Shown: positions 19,471 through 26,939 of the stretch, one piece after another
How the letters are laid out: each line of letters begins with the position of its first letter
How positions within the stretch are numbered: position 1 is the stretch's first letter
IMG/VR virus record: IMGVR_UViG_3300036945_000677
Span: 1-58,928 of that record
Reading direction: 5' to 3' (one strand)
Origin: a virus
Length of the DNA stretch: 58,928 nt
Notes under the pieces: model-generated
Seen by the model: the letters and a program-made list of their open reading frames with translations, nothing else
What the model was told of the DNA's origin: nothing
Databases searched by the model: none
Program-made: the position numbers and the translations under genes

Positions 19471-20028
19471 TTAAGTTAAAGTTGCAGAAACCGACGTAGG
19501 TGCTGCGCATGTTCCGCCAGAAGTTGAAATGTTTGTCTGACCACAGGTCTCATTACTAAACGTACCAGCATAAACACTGACTTCGATCAGGTAACTGGTG
19601 CTTGCAGACAATCCTGTAAAAGTGTGAGAAACTGTCCCTCCTGTAGTGAAAGGACCAAGTTTGTCTACACTAGTAATCAATACACCTGCTGCTGTTTTGA
19701 TTTTAACGGTGTATTTGCTCACATCTCCTCCCAGGTGAGGGAAAGATACCGTTGCACTGTTAGAAGTCGTAGAAATCGTTCTTGTGACGCAAATGAGCTT
19801 TATTGCTTCAATGTTTGGAGAAGCAATTTCACCTCCACTGCATAAATTCACAATTCTGAATTCATAAATGACATTGTCCGTTAAGCTGTTTACGGTAGTA
19901 GTGTTGGTTGTAGAACTCACGGTTGCATGTGCAGTCCATGATCCACCAACCGTTTTTTGTCTGTATTCGATACGCTGACCGGTAGATGACCCACCGGCAG
20001 GAGTCCAGTTTATTGTTGCGCTTGCCAT
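19471..20028 (-). CDS. Tandem fibronectin-III tail/fibre protein
   Basis: A 185-residue protein made of two FN3-like modules: residues 1-80 (INWTPAGGSSTGQRIEYRQK ... NVIYEFRIVNLC) and about 82-170 (KYTVKIKT ... FTGLSASTSYLIEVSVY). The start MASATINWTPAGG parallels MAKLTINFTPTSP of the next gene, so the two are probably duplicates. It lies 10 nt from the downstream gene and 2 nt from the upstream one. A role as an accessory surface-binding protein is inferred. Confidence 0.75.
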   Translation of the reverse strand: MASATINWTPAGGSSTGQRIEYRQKTVGGSWTAHATVSSTTNTTTVNSLTDNVIYEFRIVNLCSGGEIASPNIEAIKLICVTRTISTTSNSATVSFPHLGGDVSKYTVKIKTAAGVLITSVDKLGPFTTGGTVSHTFTGLSASTSYLIEVSVYAGTFSNETCGQTNISTSGGTCAAPTSVSATLT

Positions 20029-20030
20029 GA

Positions 20031-20696
20031 TTAGCTAATTGTTACAGTTGGAACGTTAGGAATATTACAGATTGGTGGAGCAACAGGTGTTACAGTATCT
20101 GCTGATATTTCTGTTGACCATGAGCTTTCACTTCCGTCTGTACATAAAGTTTTTACTTGAATGTAATAAGCAGAACCGCTATCTAATCCGGTAATTACAG
20201 CAGAAGCTGTTCCAGTACTAAATGAACTGTTAGGTAACAATCCACCTACTTGTGTCCAGGATATAGAACTTGATTTTCTTACACGGATATAGTATCCACT
20301 GACACCGGTGATTTTTGTCCAGCTCACCGTAAACCCTTGACTAGTAGAATTTGATCTGGTAATTCCAGCAGGTATTTGACACAAAGTGATTGTTAGACAA
20401 TCCACACTGCATACAATCTGAGCAAATAAAGTCTTTAATGCGGAATCATCTCTGATCATGCGGAGTAATGACCGCACAAAGTTTTCGTCATAGCAGGTTG
20501 CCAGGTCGTTAATTACTTTGTCCAACCGGTCTCCGGTTTTAATTCCTTTACAAGGAATATCAGCACCAGCATACGAAATACACTTGGTGTCTAAAATCTC
20601 CTCGCAAGGTTCACCTACGCATGGTGGTGGTGCAGGTTGCTCAACAGGCGGAGTCTGTTGACATTCGTGGCAGTAATCGTTAGGATATATTGACAT
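20031..20696 (-). CDS. Fibre protein: Cys-rich N-terminal domain plus FN3
   Basis: A 221-residue protein. The N-terminus holds Pro/Cys-rich segments (YCHECQQTPP, APPPCVGEPCEEIL) and the motif KCISYAGADIPCKGIKTGDRL, which is shared in form with the next gene upstream (RCVVWNGPDISCLNLCHGDSV). Residues about 120-210 are an FN3 module (GFTVSWTKITGVSGYYIRVR ... LDSGSAYYIQVKTLC). The conserved N-terminus probably anchors the protein to the virion while the FN3 part faces outward. That division is inference. Confidence 0.7.
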   Translation of the reverse strand: MSIYPNDYCHECQQTPPVEQPAPPPCVGEPCEEILDTKCISYAGADIPCKGIKTGDRLDKVINDLATCYDENFVRSLLRMIRDDSALKTLFAQIVCSVDCLTITLCQIPAGITRSNSTSQGFTVSWTKITGVSGYYIRVRKSSSISWTQVGGLLPNSSFSTGTASAVITGLDSGSAYYIQVKTLCTDGSESSWSTEISADTVTPVAPPICNIPNVPTVTIS

Positions 20697-20712
20697 TGTT
20701 TAAAATATTAGA

Positions 20713-22173
20713 TTATGATACGGTAGCAGTTTTAACACTGGTAGAGCTTGCTCCACAAGTTCCGCTGTAATTAACAGTTACTTCTACTTTGTAGTTACCG
20801 ATACCCAATCCTGTTTGAGAGGTACTGATGCCGGTAATATTGTTCATGCTCACCAATGAGTATGATCCTGATACCTCTTTGTATACTGCTACAGTGTAAT
20901 AGTTTACAGGTACACCAATTCCAGTAGGAGCAGTGTAAGAAATAGCAAGTGATCCAGCTCCAGGAGTAACTGTCAAACCAGTAACCGGATTTTTGATACA
21001 AGGAAGGGTGATTATTTTCGTAGTCACTTTTGCACAGGTAGTAGAACCATTGACGATATTAGTTTCTAATGTCACTGTCAAGTCCTTGGTGATGTCAATA
21101 CCGTTTGCACTCAAGTTCACAACTGTACCAGAAGCGTTTGCAGTCAATGCAACCAAGTCTATTGTTAGCACATAGGAGTTTGTTCCGTCACTGATGGTAA
21201 ACTTATTTACTGTTCCATTTGACCATCCACCAGGAATGCTCATGTAACCATAGGTCTTAAGAGTTGCCTGGGTTCTGTCGGTACTAAATGCAAAGCTAAA
21301 ATCAGGTTTAAAGTTATCACACGCTAAAGTTGCGCTTGATGCTTTCAGTGTTGATACCTGTGTGCGCATGTCACATATTGTCAACCAAAGGTTGGTAATC
21401 GCGTCAGCACCGGTTACAGGGGTTGCCTGCCAACCTGAAATGCTGCTCATAATTCCTGAACCTGTAAGTTTATTCTCAGCTGCAAGTCCTGCACACTGTT
21501 TTGCAACAGCACTGGAAATAGCTGAAGCAGTGCCTGTAGCAACACGCAAAGCGCAGAACGCCTCTTCAATAGCTTCTACAGCTACGTCTATGTCAGTCAA
21601 TCCACTACCTACACAAGTAAGGTTTGCCTGTAAAGTGGTGTTACCTGCAAGTGCTTGCTGAAGATCTGCAACATCCTGTTCTAGTGACCCTACACGGGTA
21701 ACCAACGTATTCACAGTACTGTTGATGTTACAAAGTCTGTTTGCTACCAGGACAACATATTCGTCCACCGGTAAACTAACAACAGTTGTAGCACCTACAC
21801 TGTACTGAAGACAAGCTGGCAAGTTTACAACAGGAAGTGTCTGTATTGTACCGTTTCCGTCATTTACGCCACCTGTATTGATGATATCTTCAAGATTGCA
21901 TATTTTGTTGATTAACAACTGCAACACTATACGAAGTGTTTTTTGCGGTTCCGGACACGTGTTGCAAGATTCCACTAAACAACTCAAGTCAAGACTTGAA
22001 AGGTTCAATTGCTCTGCAAGCGCACAGTGTGCTGTACCTAATTTGTACAATACGTCTTCTACTGAGTCTCCATGACAAAGGTTCAGACAGGAAATATCTG
22101 GACCATTCCAGACTACGCAGCGAGATGATGTTTTAGCACAAGCTGCTTCTTTATGACGATCAACGGGTTTCAT
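20713..22173 (-). CDS. Large fibre/tail protein with shared N-terminal anchor
   Basis: A 486-residue protein. The N-terminus contains RCVVWNGPDISCLNLCHGDS and a Cys-bearing helical region (LDLSCLVESCNTCPEPQ), matching the N-terminus of the 221-residue gene in form. Coiled-coil-like helices follow (VNTLVTRVGSLEQDVADLQQ) and the C-terminus is an Ig/FN3-type domain (LAISYTAPTGIGVPVNYYTV). This order, anchor, stalk and tip, is typical of trimeric head or tail fibres. It leads the four-gene fibre group and is the best candidate for the main fibre. Confidence 0.7.
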   Translation of the reverse strand: MKPVDRHKEAACAKTSSRCVVWNGPDISCLNLCHGDSVEDVLYKLGTAHCALAEQLNLSSLDLSCLVESCNTCPEPQKTLRIVLQLLINKICNLEDIINTGGVNDGNGTIQTLPVVNLPACLQYSVGATTVVSLPVDEYVVLVANRLCNINSTVNTLVTRVGSLEQDVADLQQALAGNTTLQANLTCVGSGLTDIDVAVEAIEEAFCALRVATGTASAISSAVAKQCAGLAAENKLTGSGIMSSISGWQATPVTGADAITNLWLTICDMRTQVSTLKASSATLACDNFKPDFSFAFSTDRTQATLKTYGYMSIPGGWSNGTVNKFTISDGTNSYVLTIDLVALTANASGTVVNLSANGIDITKDLTVTLETNIVNGSTTCAKVTTKIITLPCIKNPVTGLTVTPGAGSLAISYTAPTGIGVPVNYYTVAVYKEVSGSYSLVSMNNITGISTSQTGLGIGNYKVEVTVNYSGTCGASSTSVKTATVS

Positions 22174-22180
22174 GTTACGA

Positions 22181-22405
22181 TTATAGGGTTTGAATTAATT
22201 CTTTCATACGGTCTAGGGTGCATGCACCTGTACTCATACATAGTGGGTCCAGTTCGATATTTCTCTTGTAAAGTTCACGGATGTCACTAATGTAATCCAG
22301 GTCGTAACGCAAGGCGCACTCGCGTAACCCAAATCGCTGAGTCATCAGTTTTTTCTTTGCACTCTTTGCAAATGCAGTGTCGACTTTATCAAGAAGTATA
22401 TCCAT
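22181..22405 (-). CDS. Small conserved structural-region protein
   Basis: A 74-residue helical protein (FAKSAKKKLMTQRFGLRECALRYDLDYISDIRELYKR, quoted in parts) with two Cys near the C-terminus (LCMSTGACTL). I do not recognise it. Its ATG overlaps the stop of the preceding gene (TAATG), so translation is coupled. It lies 7 nt before the large fibre gene and may be an assembly factor; this is only a guess from position. Confidence 0.55.
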   Translation of the reverse strand: MDILLDKVDTAFAKSAKKKLMTQRFGLRECALRYDLDYISDIRELYKRNIELDPLCMSTGACTLDRMKELIQTL

Positions 22406-22581
22406 TATCTGGTAAAATTTTGCAATTTAAGTTTGTTCAAGTCATCTATTGAAAGTGACTTTTTATTTACAATAGAGTTTTCATAGTTGCTTACACAGTT
22501 TGTGCAGCATTGTTTTCCATCGTTTGCAGTGCGCATTTGGCAGCTGCAACTGATCATTGTTTGACAATTAGGACAATTCAT
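22405..22581 (-). CDS. Small zinc-ribbon protein
   Basis: About 58 residues from the ATG at 22581, which I prefer because the frame upstream overlaps the neighbouring gene by 53 nt and the zinc motif begins directly (MNCPNCQTMISCSCQM). Cys pairs CPNC and CCTNC would bind zinc, with further Cys at CSC. It is followed by a short basic tail. The function is unknown; similar mini-ribbons occur among phage structural genes. Confidence 0.55.
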   Translation of the reverse strand: MNCPNCQTMISCSCQMRTANDGKQCCTNCVSNYENSIVNKKSLSIDDLNKLKLQNFTR

Positions 22582-22603
22582 GAATATGTTGGTTAGTTGG
22601 TTT

Positions 22604-23155
22604 TTAACAATCTGAACAACAGGTCTGATAGAAGTTGCGTAAGAGTTTGCTTGCATACTCGTACATTTCCATTCCCTGTTTTACAGCGTGACAAGACTCT
22701 ACCTGTGCTTTTGCAGCATCAATGTAAAGTTTGATCAATCTGAGTTTGTGAAGATTTGCTTCCATCTCAGCGGAAGGTTCACAAGGTTCTAAACGGATTT
22801 GACATAAAATACGGTAGTATTCATTTACCTGGAGCGTATTACGCAAGTGGTAATATTCAACGTACACTTTGTCATTGGGTGATACGCTGTATTGAATGTG
22901 ATATACTCCATCCAGGAGGATTACCGGAGAGGTATCACCTAATTGAACCAATCCCAGTTGCGTTGCATCAACGTTGTTTGCACTTGCCGGTTCTACATTT
23001 TCTATGAAAATCGGGGTAGCAAACCCAGGAAGGGTAATATCGAAACGTCCACAATCTACGCTTAAACCAGCTGCGTAGTTACTTACATCTACTATTCGAA
23101 GAGTGTAGGGATTAGAGGTTTCAGGAATGTCGATTGCGAGATTGTGTTTTGCCAT
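22604..23155 (-). CDS. Conserved structural-region protein
   Basis: A 183-residue protein. The first 110 residues look beta-rich (YTLRIVDVSNYAAGLSVDCG; SPVILLDGVYHIQYSV; VYVEYYHLRNTLQ) and the rest helical, ending CCSDC. I recall the YVEYYHLR-type segment from crAss-like genomes in the same place, without a function. It is preceded by a late promoter-like motif and by the terminator of the 446-residue gene, so it starts a new transcription unit that includes the fibre genes. Confidence 0.6.
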   Translation of the reverse strand: MAKHNLAIDIPETSNPYTLRIVDVSNYAAGLSVDCGRFDITLPGFATPIFIENVEPASANNVDATQLGLVQLGDTSPVILLDGVYHIQYSVSPNDKVYVEYYHLRNTLQVNEYYRILCQIRLEPCEPSAEMEANLHKLRLIKLYIDAAKAQVESCHAVKQGMEMYEYASKLLRNFYQTCCSDC

Positions 23156-23172
23156 GGGATAAGTAAGTAACT

Positions 23173-23189
23173 CTACTAATAGAATTTAA
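23173..23189 (-). promoter_or_regulatory. Promoter-like motif before the 183-residue gene
   Basis: The minus strand reads TTAAATTCTATTAGTAG, a relative of the late motif GTAAATTCTAATAGTAC. It lies 17 nt before the ATG at 23155 and just after a terminator, the expected place for a new promoter. Confidence 0.45.
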
Positions 23190-23222
23190 TCATTTTTTCT
23201 GTATAAAACAACAAAACAAAAA

Positions 23223-23243
23223 GGGATCGCAAAATGCGACCCC
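23223..23243 (-). terminator. Intrinsic terminator after the 446-residue structural gene
   Basis: On the minus strand GGGGTCGC pairs with GCGATCCC (one internal mismatch) around a short loop and is followed by TTTTTGTTTTG, a standard rho-independent terminator 27 nt past the stop at 23271. Confidence 0.85.
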
Positions 23244-23270
23244 AATTCGTATATAAAAACCAACCGAGGT

Positions 23271-24611
23271 TTAGTGGAGAGCTGTTGCGTCAACTACATC
23301 AAGTTTGTTGCTTCCAAGTTCAGTGAACTTAGTAAACCACGCTTCGAACGTTGAACTAAACGCTGTTACAACGATACGGATCAAGTATTGATCAGCATCC
23401 AATAAACCGTTTGAGTTACTGTTACGAGGAACGTTGTGCAAAATGTAGTAAGATTTGTAGCTAGTGCTACGAGACACATCAGACAATGAAGTATCGTTCA
23501 ATACTTCACGCATTCTTGGATCTTGCTGCCAAGGTTCTTGCAAATAACGTTTTTGCAAAATCAACTCACGCAATACTGTTTCACCTAAACCGTCAGCAAC
23601 TTGTGGTGCTTGAGTTTCAGTTACACAGAACGCCAATGCACTGCATGGGTTACCACTCTCATCTACCACAGATGGGTAAATTTGAACTGGTGCCATTTCC
23701 ACGAAGTCTTTAGGATTGAATGAACAATCACCAAAGGTAGTGTCTTGGTATGCAGCGTATAAGTCTAAATGCGCTTGAACAGCAGGAATGTTAGCTTGAA
23801 CAGTTACAGGAACATAAGTACCAGTAATCGCTTCAGTCCAGAATACAACAGCAGCGGTTGAACCAGCAGCAGTTGCAGCTTTACCAAAAGTGATGGTAGT
23901 ACCTGAAACAACAGTTACAAACGTGTTAGCAGGAATACCTGCTCCAGTTACTTTTTGACCAACTACAATACCAGTAGCAGAAGACACAACCATAGTTGTA
24001 CCAGCACTAGACCAGGTTGCAGTAGGAGCAGCAGTTTTAGAATAAACTTTAGGGTTTACAAACTGGTTAAGAATTGGATCAAGTTTGATTTGATCTTTCC
24101 ATGCTAAGAACACAACAGTTGGATCAACGATGTCAGTTGCTAAAGTGCAACAGCCAGTGAAACCGTCCATTGTTCTGTACAAGTTGTGCGTCAAGAAACG
24201 AAGTGCAGGAGAACCTTTTACGTCGATACGTAAACGGTAAGTTTTGTTACACAATAAACTGTAACCAGCGTCACAACCAACCTTTACGATTTGGTTAACA
24301 GCTGATTGACTGTCTACTTTGTAGAATTTGCTCACGTAACGTGGGTTGATACCTTTAGTCTTGATAGACTCTTTGTAACCACCGTGGAACGGACCAATTT
24401 TATCTACTGTGTGGAAGCTACCTTGTGCAAGGTAGATTTGCGGAATGTACGCGGAAGGAACTGTTCCAACTTTGTACACTGTCTGAGCTTTAGCGTCAAC
24501 GATACCAATTTGACCAGCGGTCAAAGTAGAAGTTGCAACACCAGCTGTTGAATCATAAAATCCAGCTGTGCCTATCAAGACTTTCTGGAATGCGTGTGGA
24601 AAATAAGACAT
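23271..24611 (-). CDS. Abundant-type virion structural protein with inserted beta domain
   Basis: A 446-residue protein starting MSYFPHAFQKVLIGTAGFYD and continuing LTAGQIGIVDAK, a pattern I associate with major tail or head structural proteins in Bacteroidota phages. Residues about 195-275 are a Thr/Ala/Val-rich block (TTMVVSSATGIVVGQKVTGAG ... TTITFGKAATAAG) that looks like an inserted beta-sandwich. The codons are highly regular and a strong terminator follows, both suggesting high expression. Its exact role (tail tube, sheath-like or decoration) cannot be settled by eye. Confidence 0.65.
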   Translation of the reverse strand: MSYFPHAFQKVLIGTAGFYDSTAGVATSTLTAGQIGIVDAKAQTVYKVGTVPSAYIPQIYLAQGSFHTVDKIGPFHGGYKESIKTKGINPRYVSKFYKVDSQSAVNQIVKVGCDAGYSLLCNKTYRLRIDVKGSPALRFLTHNLYRTMDGFTGCCTLATDIVDPTVVFLAWKDQIKLDPILNQFVNPKVYSKTAAPTATWSSAGTTMVVSSATGIVVGQKVTGAGIPANTFVTVVSGTTITFGKAATAAGSTAAVVFWTEAITGTYVPVTVQANIPAVQAHLDLYAAYQDTTFGDCSFNPKDFVEMAPVQIYPSVVDESGNPCSALAFCVTETQAPQVADGLGETVLRELILQKRYLQEPWQQDPRMREVLNDTSLSDVSRSTSYKSYYILHNVPRNSNSNGLLDADQYLIRIVVTAFSSTFEAWFTKFTELGSNKLDVVDATALH

Positions 24612-24636
24612 GATATATAAATATTAGGGGTTGTTG

Positions 24637-25056
24637 TTATTGTAAAAATATTAGTTTGTACTTTGCAGAGTTGATTGTAGATTTTGCTTCGTCTAGTGAA
24701 TTAACAATTTCTGAGTGAGGCATTATACCTTGCAGATTTTCAATCTTTACCTTTAGCTCTCTTAAATAAGATAATGCATCAGAAACACTTTTACAAGCAT
24801 ATTCTTCGCGCACTAGCGGTATATCTAAAATCTTTTCAGTTGCTCCTTGAAATTGTTCTACTAAGTTATCTGCATGACCTTTGATCGCATCGTAGAAATC
24901 ATTCAGTGCTTCATGCGCTGCATGACTTCCAGGACCAGTAATACTCAAATGCGTTTTATGCAAATGCGAAGACGCGTTTAACAATTCAGCAGCAAGCATT
25001 GCAGTACTGGTTTCTAATTGACCTCCTGGTCTCTTTAATACTTGTGGTATACTCAT
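24637..25056 (-). CDS. Helical structural-region protein
   Basis: A 139-residue, almost entirely helical protein (LETSTAMLAAELLNASSHLHKTHLS; DFYDAIKGHADNLVEQFQ, in parts). No motif is recognised. Its ATG overlaps the TAA of the upstream 233-residue gene (TAATG), so they are coupled. The position between an adaptor and a major structural protein suggests a head or neck assembly role. By position only, a DPS- or scaffold-like function is possible. Confidence 0.55.
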   Translation of the reverse strand: MSIPQVLKRPGGQLETSTAMLAAELLNASSHLHKTHLSITGPGSHAAHEALNDFYDAIKGHADNLVEQFQGATEKILDIPLVREEYACKSVSDALSYLRELKVKIENLQGIMPHSEIVNSLDEAKSTINSAKYKLIFLQ

Positions 25057-25757
25057 TAGTTATTCCTTTCTACTGATTGACTGGTTCTTTGAACTTGTAA
25101 CCCGCTTTCGATATCGGCAGCGAGAATAAAGCATGTTTCCTCTATTAGCAATTCCATTACGTCATCTTTGAACTCTCCGGTTATGTCTGCTCCACTGGTA
25201 CCTCCGGTTTGAAGGTTAGTACATCCTGCAAACTCCACCACACGTGGCATACGGTAGTACATCAATGACACAGTGTCCATGATCCATTCAGGTTCGTGAT
25301 AGATCCTAAAACGATTAGCTCCCATAACAGAAAATGTTTCACCCCATTCCCAGGAAGGATTGCGATGAGTATCTGCAAGTAAGTCAGCAACGTCAGCTTG
25401 TTCTGCGATATAGGTGTTTACCCTGTGCGCAGGACAGCATTCTTTTGCAACCATGAGGTCTAAACGTTTAAAAAACAAATAGTTACCTGGAAGAAGAGAA
25501 GTTTCAAAGAACGTTTCCTTTTTTTCTAATGTCAGAGGTGCTTCAGCAAGCAACGGTTGCAAATCATCAATCAGCACTTTAGAAGATTCGTCTCCTTCTT
25601 TACGCATGTTGTTTCCATGCACCTGGCGACGAACCCACTCAATTTGCGCTTTATTAAACGCTTCCAGGATCTGCCAACATTCAAAGTTGTCATAATCCAG
25701 GGAAGCTAGCTTGTTTAAGCGTTGCTTGATTTTGATTTGCAATGTTGCGTTATTCAT
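25056..25757 (-). CDS. Head-neck adaptor protein, crAss-like
   Basis: A 233-residue protein. The N-terminal segment ASLDYDNFECWQILEAFNKAQ and then IEWVRRQVHG is one I recall from a conserved neck gene of crAss-like phages. The middle is beta-rich with CCPAHR and FAGCTNL, and the C-terminus is helical (VMELLIEETCFILAADIESG). It lies two genes downstream of the major capsid protein, the usual place for connector proteins. The function is inferred from this position and recall. Confidence 0.6.
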   Translation of the reverse strand: MNNATLQIKIKQRLNKLASLDYDNFECWQILEAFNKAQIEWVRRQVHGNNMRKEGDESSKVLIDDLQPLLAEAPLTLEKKETFFETSLLPGNYLFFKRLDLMVAKECCPAHRVNTYIAEQADVADLLADTHRNPSWEWGETFSVMGANRFRIYHEPEWIMDTVSLMYYRMPRVVEFAGCTNLQTGGTSGADITGEFKDDVMELLIEETCFILAADIESGLQVQRTSQSVERNN

Positions 25758-25776
25758 TGAGTCAGTCTGTTACTTT

Positions 25777-26796
25777 TTATGCGTTCCACTGTTTTTCCAA
25801 AGACTTGGTCAAATCCATAAGGACTTGCTCGTTCAATGGGTTTTTCAAGAACTCAAGAACATCACTAGGGTTTCTACCCATCATGGTGCTCGACTTCATG
25901 TGATAGATACATCCATCACCACGGAAGCTGATCATCTTGTAATACGTAGCATCTTTGATAATTGCGCGAAGTTTTAACACCTCCATGCTCAAATCTGATA
26001 TTGTCAGGAACGTTTCTGCTGCACGGCGTTTGTTTGTCTCCAAAGACTCACCATTGATATAGCGGTCAAGGTTGTCATACATGACATCGTTTGGCGTACT
26101 CTTACGGTACTGTGCGCTATTAGGGTCAATAACCTTGCACACGTACATAAGTTTGTTAACGTTTTTGTCAAAGAGCTTCTGTAATTCAGCAAGAGCTTTA
26201 TTACGTAATTTCTTAAGTTCAGTTTTAGTACCGGCAGTTTCTTCGTATCTGTCCAGGTAAAACTTAGGTGGTTTTGCAAGCGTACGTGCATGCTCCATTG
26301 ATTTCGCTACCAAAGAGAAACCTCCTGCTTCGATCGCTTTGACTTTGATTAAGTCATACGGATCTTTTGCAGGATCCAGGAACAACGGATCGTTACTCAT
26401 GCGTAAGAATATCTTATCCCAAAAATCTCCGTTGTCAGGACGCAACACTTTTACTTTGTTCCAGAACTCAGGGTCATCGGTTTTGATGACATTTGATGCA
26501 AGTCTTTTTTCAAGGTCTACCACCATAATGCGGATTTCCTTAATTCTTGCTTCACGTTCATCTTCTGAAAGGTTCTGAACTTCTTCAGAGAATTCATTGA
26601 GACCAGTCATGTACTGTTTGATCCCGTTACGTTCTAAACATGCTAATTGTTCTTCATGGAAAATTCCATCGAACAATGCGATGTTGTACTTTTCAAGTCC
26701 CATATTTGTTGAACCTTGTTCAACATAAGGACGGATTGCAATTGCAGCACCCCTTTTAAAGGAGTTGTCTGTGCTTTCTACGATTGTTACACTCAT
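25777..26796 (-). CDS. Conserved head-region protein
   Basis: A 339-residue, mostly helical protein. Segments such as NIALFDGIFHEEQLACLERNG, LRPDNGDFWDKIFLRMSNDP and YKMISFRGDGCIYHMKSS (in parts) are ones I recall from the gene following the capsid gene in crAss-like phages. No catalytic motif is visible. It begins 41 nt downstream of a tRNA-like element and a competing hairpin, which therefore form its 5' untranslated region. Its function is unknown. Confidence 0.6.
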   Translation of the reverse strand: MSVTIVESTDNSFKRGAAIAIRPYVEQGSTNMGLEKYNIALFDGIFHEEQLACLERNGIKQYMTGLNEFSEEVQNLSEDEREARIKEIRIMVVDLEKRLASNVIKTDDPEFWNKVKVLRPDNGDFWDKIFLRMSNDPLFLDPAKDPYDLIKVKAIEAGGFSLVAKSMEHARTLAKPPKFYLDRYEETAGTKTELKKLRNKALAELQKLFDKNVNKLMYVCKVIDPNSAQYRKSTPNDVMYDNLDRYINGESLETNKRRAAETFLTISDLSMEVLKLRAIIKDATYYKMISFRGDGCIYHMKSSTMMGRNPSDVLEFLKNPLNEQVLMDLTKSLEKQWNA

Positions 26797-26815
26797 TTGG
26801 TTGGTTTGGTTTTTT

Positions 26816-26843
26816 AATATCGCGTATCGCGATTTGCGATATT
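26816..26843 (-). promoter_or_regulatory. Hairpin that competes with the tRNA-like acceptor stem
   Basis: On the minus strand AATATCGC (26843-26836) can pair over 8 bp with GCGATATT (26823-26816). The first arm shares six bases with the 3' acceptor strand of the tRNA-like element at 26837-26885, so the two folds exclude each other. It ends 20 nt before the ATG at 26796. A run of A follows on the minus strand, so it is not an intrinsic terminator in that direction. Confidence 0.5.
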
Positions 26844-26885
26844 GTAAGGATTCGAACCCTAAAATGACACCGACTGTCCAATACC
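26837..26885 (-). ncRNA. Minimal tRNA-like element after the capsid gene
   Basis: On the minus strand a 7-bp acceptor stem (GGTATTG / CAATATC, one G-T pair) encloses one 4-bp hairpin (GACA-GTCGG-TGTC), the spacer ATTT, and a T arm with 5-bp stem (TAGGG / CCTTA) and the textbook loop TTCGAAT, followed by a G as would-be discriminator. At about 49 nt it lacks room for separate D and anticodon arms, so it cannot be an ordinary tRNA. It lies between the capsid gene hairpin and the next gene. It could be a substrate for RNase P or RNase Z that sets mRNA ends, or part of a switch. Confidence 0.6.
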
Positions 26886-26900
26886 AATCCAGGAGAGGAA

Positions 26901-26922
26901 CCGGGTAGAAAATACTACCCGG
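26901..26922 (-). terminator. Strong hairpin after the major capsid gene
   Basis: A perfect 8-bp stem (CCGGGTAG / CTACCCGG) with a 6-nt loop lies 17 nt past the capsid gene stop. No T-run follows on the minus strand, so it may stabilise the capsid mRNA 3' end or cause partial termination and not be a classical terminator. Confidence 0.6.
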
Positions 26923-26939
26923 CGTGCTCCTGTTTAAGA

